Positions 34,189-43,227 of a DNA stretch of 64,000 nucleotides are shown here, piece after piece. The stretch lies in the NCBI GenBank assembly GCA_964518875.1, contig CAZFHI010000006.1:27423-91422 (forward strand), given 5' to 3'. Made by a program: the position numbers and the translations under genes. A model generated the notes under the pieces. It did no database searches and was not told the DNA's origin. It saw nothing but the letters and a program-made list of their open reading frames with translations. Origin of the DNA: DTU024 sp964518875 (lineage in GTDB: Bacteria > Bacillota > Clostridia > Christensenellales > Aristaeellaceae). Numbering within the stretch: the stretch's first letter is position 1; the number at the start of each line of letters is the position of its first letter.

Positions 34189-37100
34189 TTACGCCTTGTC
34201 GTGTTTGTCTGAACGGCGGTGGCGCACGTGCGTTTTAGGCGAGTCCGCTGCGTTTTCCGTACTGGTTTTATCAGTATTTTCGGGCTTGGCGGCAGGCTTG
34301 TTTGTTCGCTGTCCTGCGTTAGGCCTGAACTGCGCCGTCGTCTGTTCCGCGTTTTGGTTATTAGCGTTAGGCCTGAACTGCGTAGTTGATTGTCCCGCGT
34401 TTGGGTTATTAGCGTTAGGCCTGAACTGCGCCGTCGGCTGTCCCGCGTTTGGGCCGTTAGCGTTAGGCCTGAACTGCGCCGTCGGCTGTCCAGCGTTCTG
34501 GTTATTAGCGTTAGGCCTGAACTGCGTCGTCGGCTGTCCCGCGTTTTGGCCGTTAGCGTTAGGCCTGAACTGTGTCGTTGACTGTCCCGCGTTTTGGTTA
34601 TTAGCGTTAGGCCTGAACTGCGTCGTCGGCTGTCCCGCGTTCTGGTTATTAGCGTTAGGCCTGAACTGCGCCGTCGGCTGTCTGCCGTTTTGGCCGTTAG
34701 CGTTTGAGTTAAAGCGCGTCGTCCCCTGGTTCGGGTTTCTCGGCGTCCTCGCGTTAGGCGGCGCGTAGCCGTTATTGCCGCGCTTAGCGTCCTGGCTCAT
34801 CATCTTGCGCTTCGCCGCGCGCTGGGCGGCGTTTTTCCTGTTTTTCGTATACATATAATAGCCGTAGTATCCGCCAGCTCCCAGCACCGCTACTATAGCG
34901 AGCACCAGAAGCCCCGTCGGGAACGACGATGACGGCGCTTCCTCCGGTATACGCGTTTCAAGCGGGTTAAGGCTTACGGTAGGCGTGGGCGAAGCGCTCG
35001 GCGAAGGCGTGGGCGTTACTATTTCCTCCACGTTGGGCGTCGGCGTGCCGAGCGGGTTAAACGGCTCGTAGCTCGTCTGCGCGAGGTGGGGGTTGGTCCA
35101 TACCTGCGTGTTAAAGTCTTCCACAGGGGTAATGTTGTTCGACGTCGTGTTCCCTGCGTTTGTGTTCGTGTTCGCTTCAAGGTACTCTTCGCTTTGCAGG
35201 AAGCTTGTAAGCTGGTTCATCGGAAGCACTGTAAAGTAATCGCTCATTACATAGCCTTCCGTACCCGCCTGGTTTATATGGTACCACATTTTGCCGTTAT
35301 TATCCGTCCTGGTGCCGAGCACAAGCGCGAACTGGTTCTTGTCCATCATCTTTATATACGCGGCGTCAGTGCTCGCGTCCCCGCGCAGGCGCACCTTGTC
35401 CGCCGTAACGTAGCCGTAGCTTGAAAGGCTTGACGAAGACGGGGGTATCTGCGGCGTCGCGACGGGAGGAAGCGTTACCTTGAGCGAAGCCAGGTAGTTG
35501 GCTTCTTCCTCGGGGGTTAAAAGCCTTAGCTGATCCTGCCTTATAAAACCGTAGTTCTCTTTGTGCCTGCTCGTGTGCCATATGTCCCCGCCGCCGTATT
35601 CCTGCCCGTAAACCTGCACTATTTCATTGCGGGGCAGCATTTCCAAAATTCTCGCGTTGGTATCCATATTTGTGCGCAGGGGAACGTTTTCTCCGTTGGT
35701 TATGCCAAAGCCTGAAAACTGCTGAAGCGGAGGCGCCGCGGTTGGCGTTTCAAGAGGGGCCGCCTGCAGGGCGTCAAGATAAGGCTGCGCTTCCGCGGCG
35801 CTTATGCGCTTTAATACGCTGTCCTTTACATAGCCCTTCTGCCTTATGGGCAGCGCTTCCACTATGTCCCAGGCTACGCCGTCCACGTAGGTTTGCCCTG
35901 AAATTAAAACTATGGTGTTTTCAGGGAGCATGGCGATGCTAAGCTCTCCCGCGTTGCCTACGCCCGTGCTTAAGTTCGCTTTCTTAGTGGTTAATGCGTA
36001 TCCAAGGTACGCGGCGGGCGGCGCGGTAGCCGGAACGGGCGTCGCCGTAACGGGTATAGCTGTAAACGTAGGCGCGGGCGTATCCGTAGCTTCAACGGGC
36101 GGAAGCGTGATGAACGGCACCGGACTGTTTAACGACGCCTGCTTTCTTTCGCTTTCCGTTTCGCTCATAAGCGTTACATACTCGCTCAATACAAAGGCGT
36201 CCTTGTTGTTTACCTTTATAACGTACCAGGGCTTCCCGTCCACCGTCTGCTGCTGGAAAACGAACATTTCGTCGCCTTTGTTAAGTCTTGCGACTACGTC
36301 CGATGATTTTGTGGCCTTCTTTCTCGTGTTAAGGCTGCCGACGTTCGCTGTCGCCCAGCGGTTTATAGGCATGCCGTCAACTATGGCTGAAGGCGCCGGC
36401 GTAGGGGATGCGGTAGGCGCAGGCGTATACCCGAGCGCGTTCGCCGCTTCCTCGTCGCTTAAAAGCTTAGTTACATTTTCCCTTATAAAGCCCTTCTGGC
36501 CGTTTATTTCCGCCTCATACCACATTTCGTCCCTTGAATTTACCAGGGAACCCGTTATGTGCGCCAGGTCTTTAGCGCTTACAACGCTTATAACGTTGTC
36601 GTTTGAAACCTGAGGGGAAGACCTGAAGTTTACGCTGTCGCTCCTTGGGTAAGCGTACCTGTCAAGCGGCGTTATATCATACGGGAAAGCGCTCGGCGAA
36701 GGCGTTGGGGTAGCGGGGAGCTTTTCATATGTAAATACCACCGTATCCGATGAAACTTCGCCTTCGCGGCTTAGCGTAACCGTCTGTTCAAGCGGTTCAA
36801 GCGCCTTGTACCCTTCAGGGGCTGAAAGGCTGTTTTTTATTATAGTGCTGCCTACGCCTATCTGTATCATTTGGTCAGGCGCTATTGAGTCGCCGTCCTT
36901 ATCGACATAGCGCACGGTTATTTGAGCCTTGCGATCTACGCTTAAGTCCTTAAACAGGAATACCACTTCAGCGGGCGTCGCGTTGCCTTCGGAATCCACT
37001 GTAACCTTCTGCGTTCCCTCGCTTGTAAGCTTGTAAAGGCTGCCGTTTACGCGGCTTTCGTCAACCCGTATAATGTTTTCCTCGCCTTCAACACAGCTTA

Positions 37101-39681
37101 CGGTATCCGGCGGATCTATAAGGTTCGCGCCGAACTGATCCCTGTAATACACCTTTACAAGCGCCACTTTTGGCGCCGGCTTCGGCGTGCTTGTGGGCGC
37201 CTGCGTTTCCTCCTGCGGCTTTATATATTCAAATATAATCTGGTCAGGGCTTGCGGCGCCGCCTTCAACTATGACGTACTGCGTTTCAGGCGTTTTGTCA
37301 GACAGAACGTAGCCTTCCTTAAGGTCTTCAGGCTGAGCCTTTATGGAGTTCGTGCCGTCGGCGCAGCTTACCTTCTGGGAGCTCGCAACAGGGTTGCCCT
37401 GCTCGTCCAGGTAATGCACCATAACGTCGACAGGCTCGCTCAGCTTCTGCTTATAGTAAAACGTTACGCTGTCAACGTCAGCGCCTCCATACGAGGCGTT
37501 TACTATATAGCTGCTTTCGCCCGTTATTTCATAGCCGTCAAGCAGGTTTTCAGGGCGCGCTTCAATAATCTGCTCGCCTATGTCAAGCGTTATCTCCTGC
37601 TCCGCCGCTACGGCTTTATTCGTGCCTTCCTCTAAAAAGTAAACCTTTATCTTGGGAAGCGGCATCCTGCTGTAATAGAATATTATTTCATCAGGGGTCG
37701 CTGCGCCGCTTTCGTCAGCGTAAACCTTTTGCACGTCCACGCCGTCTGAAAGCGCGTAGCCCGCCTCCAAACCGTCAGGCTGAGCGTAAACGTCGCTTTC
37801 CTGGTTCACGGGTACTTTTACAATCTGCGCCGCGGCGATTTCAGCGTTCGTGTCCTTATCGACGTAGCGCACGGTTACGGAAGCTTCTTCAGGCGCTTCG
37901 GTAGGCGTCTCAGTAGGCGCCTCCGTTACTATCAAGTTGTAGTAGAACACTACTTCAGGCATGCTCGGCACGCCGTTTGCGTCTGCCGTTACCGTTATTT
38001 CTGAATTATCCGGCGTGTAGCCTTCTATCGGCGGCGCTGCTATGGTCTGCTCCGTTCCGGGCGCTATTTCCACGGTTTGCATGTTCAGCAGCTCTTTGCT
38101 GTCCGCCTTGTCTAAATAGTATACTTTTACAACGGCGTTCGGCGCTGTTGTAGGCGCCTCCGTTACTATTAAGTTGTAGTAGAACACTACTTCAGGCATG
38201 CTCGGCACGCCGTTTGCGTCTGCCGTTACCGTTATTTCTGAATTATCCGGCGTGTAGCCTTCTATTTGCAGCGCTGGTATAATCTGCTGGTCACCAGGCA
38301 TTACTTCTATTGTATAGGAATCAGCTATGTCAGAGCCTGTCGAACCGTCCACAAAGCGCACCGTAACAACGGCGGGCGTTGCGTTTTTAGTATAGTAGAA
38401 CACCGCTTCCTGCATACTAGGCACGCCGTTTGCGTCTGCCGTTACCGTTATTTCCGAATTATTCGGCGTGTAGCCTTCTATTTGCTGGGCTGGTATAATC
38501 TGCTGGTCGCCAGGCATTACTTCTATTGTATAGGAATCGGCTATGTCAGAGCCTGTCGCACTATCCACAAAGCGCACCGTAACAACAGCTGGCGCTGCGT
38601 TTTTAGTATAGTAAAACACCGCTTCCTGCATGCTCGGCACGCCGTTTGCGTCTGCCGTTACCGTTATTTCTGAATTATCCGGCGTGTAGCCTTCTATTTG
38701 CAGCGCTGGTATAATCTGCTGGTCGCCAGGCATTACTTCTATTGTATAGGAATCAGCTATGTCAGAGCCTGTCGCACTATCCACAAAGCGCACCGTAACA
38801 ACGGCGGGCGCTGCGTTTTTAGTATAGTAGAACACCGCTTCCTGCATATTCGGCACGCCGTTTGCGTCTGCCGTTACCGTTATTTCTGAATTATCCGGCG
38901 TGTAGCCTTCTATTTGCAGCGCTGGTATAATCTGCTGGTCGCCAGGCATTACTTCTATTGTATAGGAATCGGCTATGTCAGAGCCTGTCGCACTATCCAC
39001 AAAGCGCACCGTAACAACGGCGGGCGCTGCGTTTTTAGTATAGTAGAACACCGCTTCCTGCATATTCGGCACGCCGTTTGCGTCTGCCGTTACCGTTATT
39101 TCTGAATTATCCGGCGTGTAGCCTTCTATTTGCAGCGCTGGTATAATCTGCTGGTCGCCAGGCATTACTTCTATTGTATAGGAATCAGCTATGTCAGAGC
39201 CTGTCGCGCTATCCACAAAGCGCACCGTAACAACGGCTGGCGCGACTGGAGGCGCCGGGATTTCCGCCTGGGTGGAAATATACAGCATAAAATCCGCCAC
39301 GGGCATGCCGTCAGCGTCCAGACCCTGGAAGTACACGGGCTCCTGCGACAAATCCATTCCGGCTTCCGTAAATCCCAGCATGCTTAGCGGCGTGCCGTCA
39401 GGCTGCGTAAAGCCGCCCGGGTAATAGCCATAATTATCCGTAAAGCTTAGCTCCGCGTCCGCCTGCACGGCTTCCTGGGTAAGGTAGAGCCAGTAGGCGT
39501 TTTCATACCCCGGAAAGCTCAGCTGCTGTGCCACGGCCTGCTGAGGCGCGCCCTGCGAATCCACCCATGATGCGGTAACGCTTACAGGCGGCAAATCCAC
39601 CTGCGCCGCGTTAGCTGGCAAAAGCGCGAGCAAAGCGCAAATAAATAATGAAATAAAACGAGTTCTGCGGTTTTTAAACAT
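34189..39681 (-). CDS. Giant MucBP/SH3 surface protein with repetitive cytoplasmic tail
   Basis: A 1830-residue cell-surface protein. The signal peptide (FISLFICALLALLPANA) is followed by an N-terminal region of ~115 residues, then 11 MucBP-like repeats: five nearly identical 72-residue units (VTVRFVDSATGSDIADSY, GYTPDNSEITVTADANGV) and six divergent ones. Pro/Thr linkers and five SH3 repeats come next, then one transmembrane helix (LLVLAIVAVLGAGGYYG) with a KNRKN stop-transfer sequence. There is no LPxTG motif. After the helix, ~170 residues should be cytoplasmic, with eight 16-residue repeats (TTQFRPNANNQNAGQP). MucBP domains bind mucin in other species, so an adhesin role is plausible. AAGGAGG precedes the ATG. 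Confidence 0.85.
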   Translation of the reverse strand: MFKNRRTRFISLFICALLALLPANAAQVDLPPVSVTASWVDSQGAPQQAVAQQLSFPGYENAYWLYLTQEAVQADAELSFTDNYGYYPGGFTQPDGTPLSMLGFTEAGMDLSQEPVYFQGLDADGMPVADFMLYISTQAEIPAPPVAPAVVTVRFVDSATGSDIADSYTIEVMPGDQQIIPALQIEGYTPDNSEITVTADANGVPNMQEAVFYYTKNAAPAVVTVRFVDSATGSDIADSYTIEVMPGDQQIIPALQIEGYTPDNSEITVTADANGVPNMQEAVFYYTKNAAPAVVTVRFVDSATGSDIADSYTIEVMPGDQQIIPALQIEGYTPDNSEITVTADANGVPSMQEAVFYYTKNAAPAVVTVRFVDSATGSDIADSYTIEVMPGDQQIIPAQQIEGYTPNNSEITVTADANGVPSMQEAVFYYTKNATPAVVTVRFVDGSTGSDIADSYTIEVMPGDQQIIPALQIEGYTPDNSEITVTADANGVPSMPEVVFYYNLIVTEAPTTAPNAVVKVYYLDKADSKELLNMQTVEIAPGTEQTIAAPPIEGYTPDNSEITVTADANGVPSMPEVVFYYNLIVTEAPTETPTEAPEEASVTVRYVDKDTNAEIAAAQIVKVPVNQESDVYAQPDGLEAGYALSDGVDVQKVYADESGAATPDEIIFYYSRMPLPKIKVYFLEEGTNKAVAAEQEITLDIGEQIIEARPENLLDGYEITGESSYIVNASYGGADVDSVTFYYKQKLSEPVDVMVHYLDEQGNPVASSQKVSCADGTNSIKAQPEDLKEGYVLSDKTPETQYVIVEGGAASPDQIIFEYIKPQEETQAPTSTPKPAPKVALVKVYYRDQFGANLIDPPDTVSCVEGEENIIRVDESRVNGSLYKLTSEGTQKVTVDSEGNATPAEVVFLFKDLSVDRKAQITVRYVDKDGDSIAPDQMIQIGVGSTIIKNSLSAPEGYKALEPLEQTVTLSREGEVSSDTVVFTYEKLPATPTPSPSAFPYDITPLDRYAYPRSDSVNFRSSPQVSNDNVISVVSAKDLAHITGSLVNSRDEMWYEAEINGQKGFIRENVTKLLSDEEAANALGYTPAPTASPTPAPSAIVDGMPINRWATANVGSLNTRKKATKSSDVVARLNKGDEMFVFQQQTVDGKPWYVIKVNNKDAFVLSEYVTLMSETESERKQASLNSPVPFITLPPVEATDTPAPTFTAIPVTATPVPATAPPAAYLGYALTTKKANLSTGVGNAGELSIAMLPENTIVLISGQTYVDGVAWDIVEALPIRQKGYVKDSVLKRISAAEAQPYLDALQAAPLETPTAAPPLQQFSGFGITNGENVPLRTNMDTNARILEMLPRNEIVQVYGQEYGGGDIWHTSRHKENYGFIRQDQLRLLTPEEEANYLASLKVTLPPVATPQIPPSSSSLSSYGYVTADKVRLRGDASTDAAYIKMMDKNQFALVLGTRTDNNGKMWYHINQAGTEGYVMSDYFTVLPMNQLTSFLQSEEYLEANTNTNAGNTTSNNITPVEDFNTQVWTNPHLAQTSYEPFNPLGTPTPNVEEIVTPTPSPSASPTPTVSLNPLETRIPEEAPSSSFPTGLLVLAIVAVLGAGGYYGYYMYTKNRKNAAQRAAKRKMMSQDAKRGNNGYAPPNARTPRNPNQGTTRFNSNANGQNGRQPTAQFRPNANNQNAGQPTTQFRPNANNQNAGQSTTQFRPNANGQNAGQPTTQFRPNANNQNAGQPTAQFRPNANGPNAGQPTAQFRPNANNPNAGQSTTQFRPNANNQNAEQTTAQFRPNAGQRTNKPAAKPENTDKTSTENAADSPKTHVRHRRSDKHDKA
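34321..34704. repeat. Eight 48-bp tandem repeats encoding the cytoplasmic tail
   Basis: The 12-mer AGGCCTGAACTG recurs every 48 bp from 34321 to 34657. Units differ by a few bases, mostly in the Pro/Ser/Thr and Asn/Gly codons, so the copy number may vary between strains. Confidence 0.9.
38164..39243. repeat. Five 216-bp tandem repeats encoding MucBP units
   Basis: Five in-frame 72-codon units, nearly identical at DNA level; substitutions are scattered and few. This points to recent duplication and likely copy-number change by slippage or recombination. Partial homology continues into the next units (around 37930-38090). Confidence 0.9.
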
Positions 39682-39800
39682 GCCGAACCTCCTTAAAGCT
39701 GCAATAATTCATTACAATTCTATTACAAGCCTTTGCGCATGTCAATATATTTTTAAAATACAGTGTAAAATCCGCCATAAAGCGCGCGATTATCACGCCC

Positions 39801-40196
39801 GCGCAAGCGCAGTTAAAATTTTCTTTTGTTACGCAGGCTATAGAGCAGCAATCGCATCCGCGCAAGCTCCGTTAAAGCGCTTAATATGCTTTGATTAAGA
39901 AAACGACAGCCAGGTTTTTACATATGCGCAAGCGCAGTTAAAATTTTCTTTTGTTACGCAGGCTATAGAGCATGGCAATCACTGCCGCGAAAGCTCTTTA
40001 ACAGCGCTTAATATGCTTTGATTAAAAAAACGACAGCCAGGTTCTCACATACGCGCAAGCGCCGTTAAAGCGCTTCATATGCTTTGATTAAGAAAACGAC
40101 AGCCAGGTTTTTACATATGCGCAAGCTCCGTTAAAATTTTCTTTTGTTACGCAGGCTATAAAGCGTGGCAATCACATACGCGAAAGCGCAGTTAAA
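39801..40196. repeat. Alternating tandem repeat array upstream of the giant surface gene
   Basis: A core GCGCAAGC-G/T-C-x-GTTAAA recurs seven times, at 39801, 39860, 39926, 39987, 40053, 40119 and 40180 (spacings 59, 66, 61, 66, 66, 61 bp). Two kinds of interval follow the core. Type A (TTTTCTTTTGTTACGCAGGC...) comes after copies 1, 3 and 6. Type B (CTTAATATGCTTTGATTAAG then AAAACGACAGCCAGGTT) comes after copies 2, 4 and 5. Type B carries a 6-bp dyad. No open frame or known RNA family is recognised. The array ends about 120 bp upstream of the surface-protein start. The rest of the 39682-40437 gap is AT-rich and shows nothing else apart from the terminator at 40407. Confidence 0.85.
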
Positions 40197-40406
40197 GCGC
40201 CCGGCATACCGCGGCCTCAAGCGTTTTATTGGTTTTTTGCCGATCATTTTTCTTATGTATTTTTAAATAATACTTATTCAATTAAAATTATAAATAAAAA
40301 TTTTGTTTTTTACAGAGCGTTCGCGGCAAGGCGCGGCGGAGCCGCGTCTTAAAAAAACAAGCGCAAAGCGAAAAGCCCATTCATATTAAGACGGTTTAGC
40401 TTAACT

Positions 40407-40430
40407 AAAAAACGCCCCTTTGAAGGGGCG
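40407..40430 (-). terminator. Intrinsic terminator of the SH3/proline-rich protein gene
   Basis: CGCCCCTT/AAGGGGCG, an 8-bp perfect stem with a 2-nt centre, then TTTTTTAG on the minus strand, just after the stop codon. Confidence 0.9.
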
Positions 40431-40437
40431 CTGTTTA

Positions 40438-41403
40438 TCATTCTTCATCAGGCAGGGGAATAAGCTGCTCTGTGTTAACGTACTCAGCGTCAGGGTCGGG
40501 GCTTGCGGTAGGCGACGGTACAAAAGGCTGTTCAGGGGCTGCGGGAGCCTGAGGAGCGGGAACCTGCGGCGCTGGAACCTGCGGCGCCAACGTCGCCGGA
40601 GCCTGAGCGGCGGGAACCTGAGGCGCTGGAACCTGCGGCGCCTGCTGCGTTTCAGGGGCTGTTTTCACTTCGTCTTCCTGTATGAATTTTTTCATCATAT
40701 AGCCCGTCTTGCCCAAGGTTTCTATCTCGTACCAGCTTTCACCCTTGCTTACTATTACTACGGGCGTATTGGTCAGCACGTTTCCTATTACGTTGTCGCC
40801 CGTCTTATCGCTCCAGCGCATGCGTATTTTGCGGGATTTTCCGGGATGATCAGGGTGTATTACAACGCCCGTGCCTATGGATTCCTTAGCGCCAGAAAAT
40901 TCAAGGTAGTTAGTAAGCAGATAGCCTTCCTTGCCGTTTACCGCGACCTTTGTAAAGTTTTCCTCGGATTCTTCCAGAACGGCGGTTACGGTGCCGTTGT
41001 TAAGCTTAGCCAGCGCCTTTGATTTTATGCTCGGCTTTTCGCGGAGCGTCAGCCTGCCGTTTGTAGCTGAAACGACGGCGAACGTCTTATCCTCATCTAT
41101 ATCTGAAAACTTAAGAAAGCGGCTCGCTATATAGCCCTGAGCAAGCCCGGCGTCCACCTTGGACCAGGTAAGGCCCATCTGTAAAACGTCCACCTTTGTA
41201 TTTGCCATTACGCCCGCAACAAACGAAGCGTCGGCTCTGGGATCAAGCAAAATGGAAGCGTCCGACGCGATGGAAGCCTTTATCGACGGGACTTCTTCTT
41301 CCGCTTTTTTATCCGCCTTTTTTTCTGCACTTACAGGGCTTAATGATAGCAAAAGCAGCAGCGCCATAAAAAAGCATCCCGCTTTTAAAAATTGTTTTTT
41401 CAT
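40438..41403 (-). CDS. Secreted SH3 protein with Ala/Pro/Gln-rich C-terminal repeats
   Basis: A 321-residue exported protein. The signal peptide FLKAGCFFMALLLLLSLSPV ends at VSAEKK. Three SH3-like units follow (about residues 45-100, 105-165 and 175-240; VVSATNGRLTLREKPSIKS is the clearest). The C-terminal ~80 residues are a repetitive, disordered segment of APQVPAPQVPA units that may span the wall. There is no sortase motif or membrane anchor. AAGGAGG lies upstream of ATG. It probably belongs to the same wall-protein set as the other SH3 genes in the window; binding partners are unknown. Confidence 0.8.
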   Translation of the reverse strand: MKKQFLKAGCFFMALLLLLSLSPVSAEKKADKKAEEEVPSIKASIASDASILLDPRADASFVAGVMANTKVDVLQMGLTWSKVDAGLAQGYIASRFLKFSDIDEDKTFAVVSATNGRLTLREKPSIKSKALAKLNNGTVTAVLEESEENFTKVAVNGKEGYLLTNYLEFSGAKESIGTGVVIHPDHPGKSRKIRMRWSDKTGDNVIGNVLTNTPVVIVSKGESWYEIETLGKTGYMMKKFIQEDEVKTAPETQQAPQVPAPQVPAAQAPATLAPQVPAPQVPAPQAPAAPEQPFVPSPTASPDPDAEYVNTEQLIPLPDEE

Positions 41404-41527
41404 ATGGTCCTCCTTATATCTTTATTAAAAGCTTCATATCTTTGTAACAATATACCACACATAAGCCTAATTGTCGAGAAATCTTTTTATTTTTTACATT
41501 AAGCGCTTAACGCGAAATAAGCGTACT

Positions 41528-42292
41528 CTAAAGCCCCGCCGCAAGCTCCGACACGGTGCCTTCGCCGTCCTTAAACAGCGTGGCGCTTAAATCCACATGG
41601 GAATGCCCGTCTCTTATGCAGCTTAAGGAAAGCTCCAGATCCTTACGCGCTAAGCGAAGCGTCACGTCTTCGCTGCCGCGCAGCTCCTTGTTGTAGTTTA
41701 TGCAAAGCTTTTCTATGGGGTGGTAGTACATAAGCCTTTCCCCCAGGAGATCCGTAAGCCAGAGCGCGCAGCGCGTGTTGTTTATGTGGCCGTTTACGTC
41801 GTAATCTGAAAACTTTGGAGTGTAAACGTACTCCTTAACGTTTTCATCAAGGCGCGCGGCGCTTGACGGGTAGCGCATGGGCGGCTTCTTATCCTTGTTT
41901 TTAGGCGTCTGCTCCTCTATCCAGGGCACCCTTTTCATGCTGAGAGTATTTATGTCCATTACGGTCCAGAGCGTGGCGGAATTTATAAGCCTCTCACCCG
42001 ATTCGCTTTCAAACATGGTATAGCGCGGAAACAGCGAACGCCTCGGAGTAGTAGGGTACACCGTAACGCGCACCTTTTCCGTGTACTTGGGATAGCGCAT
42101 TATATGCAACTCCTGGCTTATTAAAACCCATACGGCGTTTTCCTTGGCCAGAGGCGCTCTGCCGCAGCCGCAAAGGGTAGTATGCTCGTCTGAAATTTCC
42201 TGTATAAACGTAAGCGCGCTCTGCGGGCTTAAGCGCCCGAAGCGGTCGCACTGTGAAGACATAATTACATAATCCCGTGTTAAAGTATCCAT
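41528..42292 (-). CDS. Acyl-ACP thioesterase (FatA/FatB-like)
   Basis: A 254-residue double-hotdog thioesterase. It releases fatty acids from acyl carrier protein in the cytosol. The N-terminal hotdog has ENAVWVLISQELHI near residue 50; the C-terminal hotdog has YDVNGHINNTRCALWL near 166-181, holding the conserved Asn/His of the family. The length fits bacterial members. There is no membrane segment. It is a single gene, flanked by genes for secreted proteins. Released acids may adjust membrane composition; chain-length preference is not visible. Confidence 0.88.
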   Translation of the reverse strand: MDTLTRDYVIMSSQCDRFGRLSPQSALTFIQEISDEHTTLCGCGRAPLAKENAVWVLISQELHIMRYPKYTEKVRVTVYPTTPRRSLFPRYTMFESESGERLINSATLWTVMDINTLSMKRVPWIEEQTPKNKDKKPPMRYPSSAARLDENVKEYVYTPKFSDYDVNGHINNTRCALWLTDLLGERLMYYHPIEKLCINYNKELRGSEDVTLRLARKDLELSLSCIRDGHSHVDLSATLFKDGEGTVSELAAGL

Positions 42293-42370
42293 AAAAACCT
42301 CCAGAGCGGTTATAGCATGAAGCGCAAGGCAGTGTCAATAGCTTTGACGCGCCGCGTTGTTTTACGCCAT

Positions 42371-42397
42371 AAAAAAAGGAGCGTAAAAGCGCTCCTT
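42371..42397 (-). terminator. Intrinsic terminator
   Basis: AAGGAGCG/CGCTCCTT, an 8-bp stem with a 6-nt loop and a run of at least six T on the minus strand, after the 42443-42982 gene. Confidence 0.9.
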
Positions 42398-42442
42398 GTT
42401 TTTATATGTTTAACGGTTTGCGTGCGCGCGAGCTTTAACGGT

Positions 42443-42982
42443 TTATTGCTCCGCGTTAAAGTGCAGAGTAACAGGTCCAACTTCTGCGAAGGTATCGTAT
42501 GAATCGGTGTCGTAGAGTTCAAATGAAACCTCCAGCTCTTCCAAATCGTCAAGCGACGTTATTTCCGCGTCGAAAACGTTAAGTTCTATAACGCCTTTTG
42601 CTTTTTTATTGGCGGACACGCTTGGCGCTAAAGACGACGATACGTCCCAGCCGTTTACCGCGGGATTTTTTAAGTTTACGCCGATATTGCGGTCGGAATC
42701 GTTTATAAGTATGACGCCTATTTTTAACGGAGCGTACTCAAGGTCATATTTATCTTCCTCAAAGGAATCCTTGCCTGTAAGGTAAACCGTAACGCCGTCC
42801 TGTTCAAACAAGACCGCGTCTTTTTCAGCGTTAAGTTCACGCTTTGCAAGTTCATTGCGCGCTTTGCTTATTACGAGGTGAAGCTCGTCGTCGCTCAACG
42901 AAGCATAGTCGATTCCTTCCGCAACGCACGCGCCGCACAGCATCATAAGTATCATAAACAAGCTTAAAAATTTCTTTCCCAT
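42443..42982 (-). CDS. Secreted protein of unknown function
   Basis: A 179-residue exported protein. The signal peptide KFLSLFMILMMLCGACVA probably ends near VAEG; no proper lipobox is seen. A short helix rich in charge (LSDDELHLVISKARNELAKREL) follows, resembling a motif often found at the start of small Clostridial secreted proteins, then a beta-rich domain (VTVYLTGKDSF, IGVILINDSDRNIGV). I do not recognise the family. ATG at 42982 has AGGAGG six bases upstream, whereas a longer frame to 43021 lacks one. A strong terminator follows. Confidence 0.7.
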   Translation of the reverse strand: MGKKFLSLFMILMMLCGACVAEGIDYASLSDDELHLVISKARNELAKRELNAEKDAVLFEQDGVTVYLTGKDSFEEDKYDLEYAPLKIGVILINDSDRNIGVNLKNPAVNGWDVSSSLAPSVSANKKAKGVIELNVFDAEITSLDDLEELEVSFELYDTDSYDTFAEVGPVTLHFNAEQ

Positions 42983-43227
42983 CGTATACCTCCTGCGTTT
43001 ATATTGGCTAAATTTTAACATGCGTATAAAGCAAAGTCAACGGTTTCGCGCGTATGCAATCGTTCAATAAAACTATATATATTTAAATATATAAATCAAA
43101 ACTGCCGCTTAAATCTTTAGAATTCAGCCTTTTAAAGCAGCTTTATAAAGAAACAAAAAACAGGGAGCGCTCTTTCGCTTTTCCAAAGAACAAATTAACT
43201 AAATAAGCTGTATTGATAATTGCATAT

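Noticed and set aside
34136..34768. A 210-residue Leu/Cys-rich frame on the plus strand
   Set aside because: It is the shadow of the 48-bp repeats of the giant gene read in the opposite direction.
38266..39387. Several ~63-residue frames spaced 216 bp on the plus strand
   Set aside because: They are antisense to the MucBP tandem repeats and have no ribosome sites.
39801..40196. The array upstream of the giant gene as CRISPR
   Set aside because: The intervals repeat among themselves (two types), so they are not acquired spacers.
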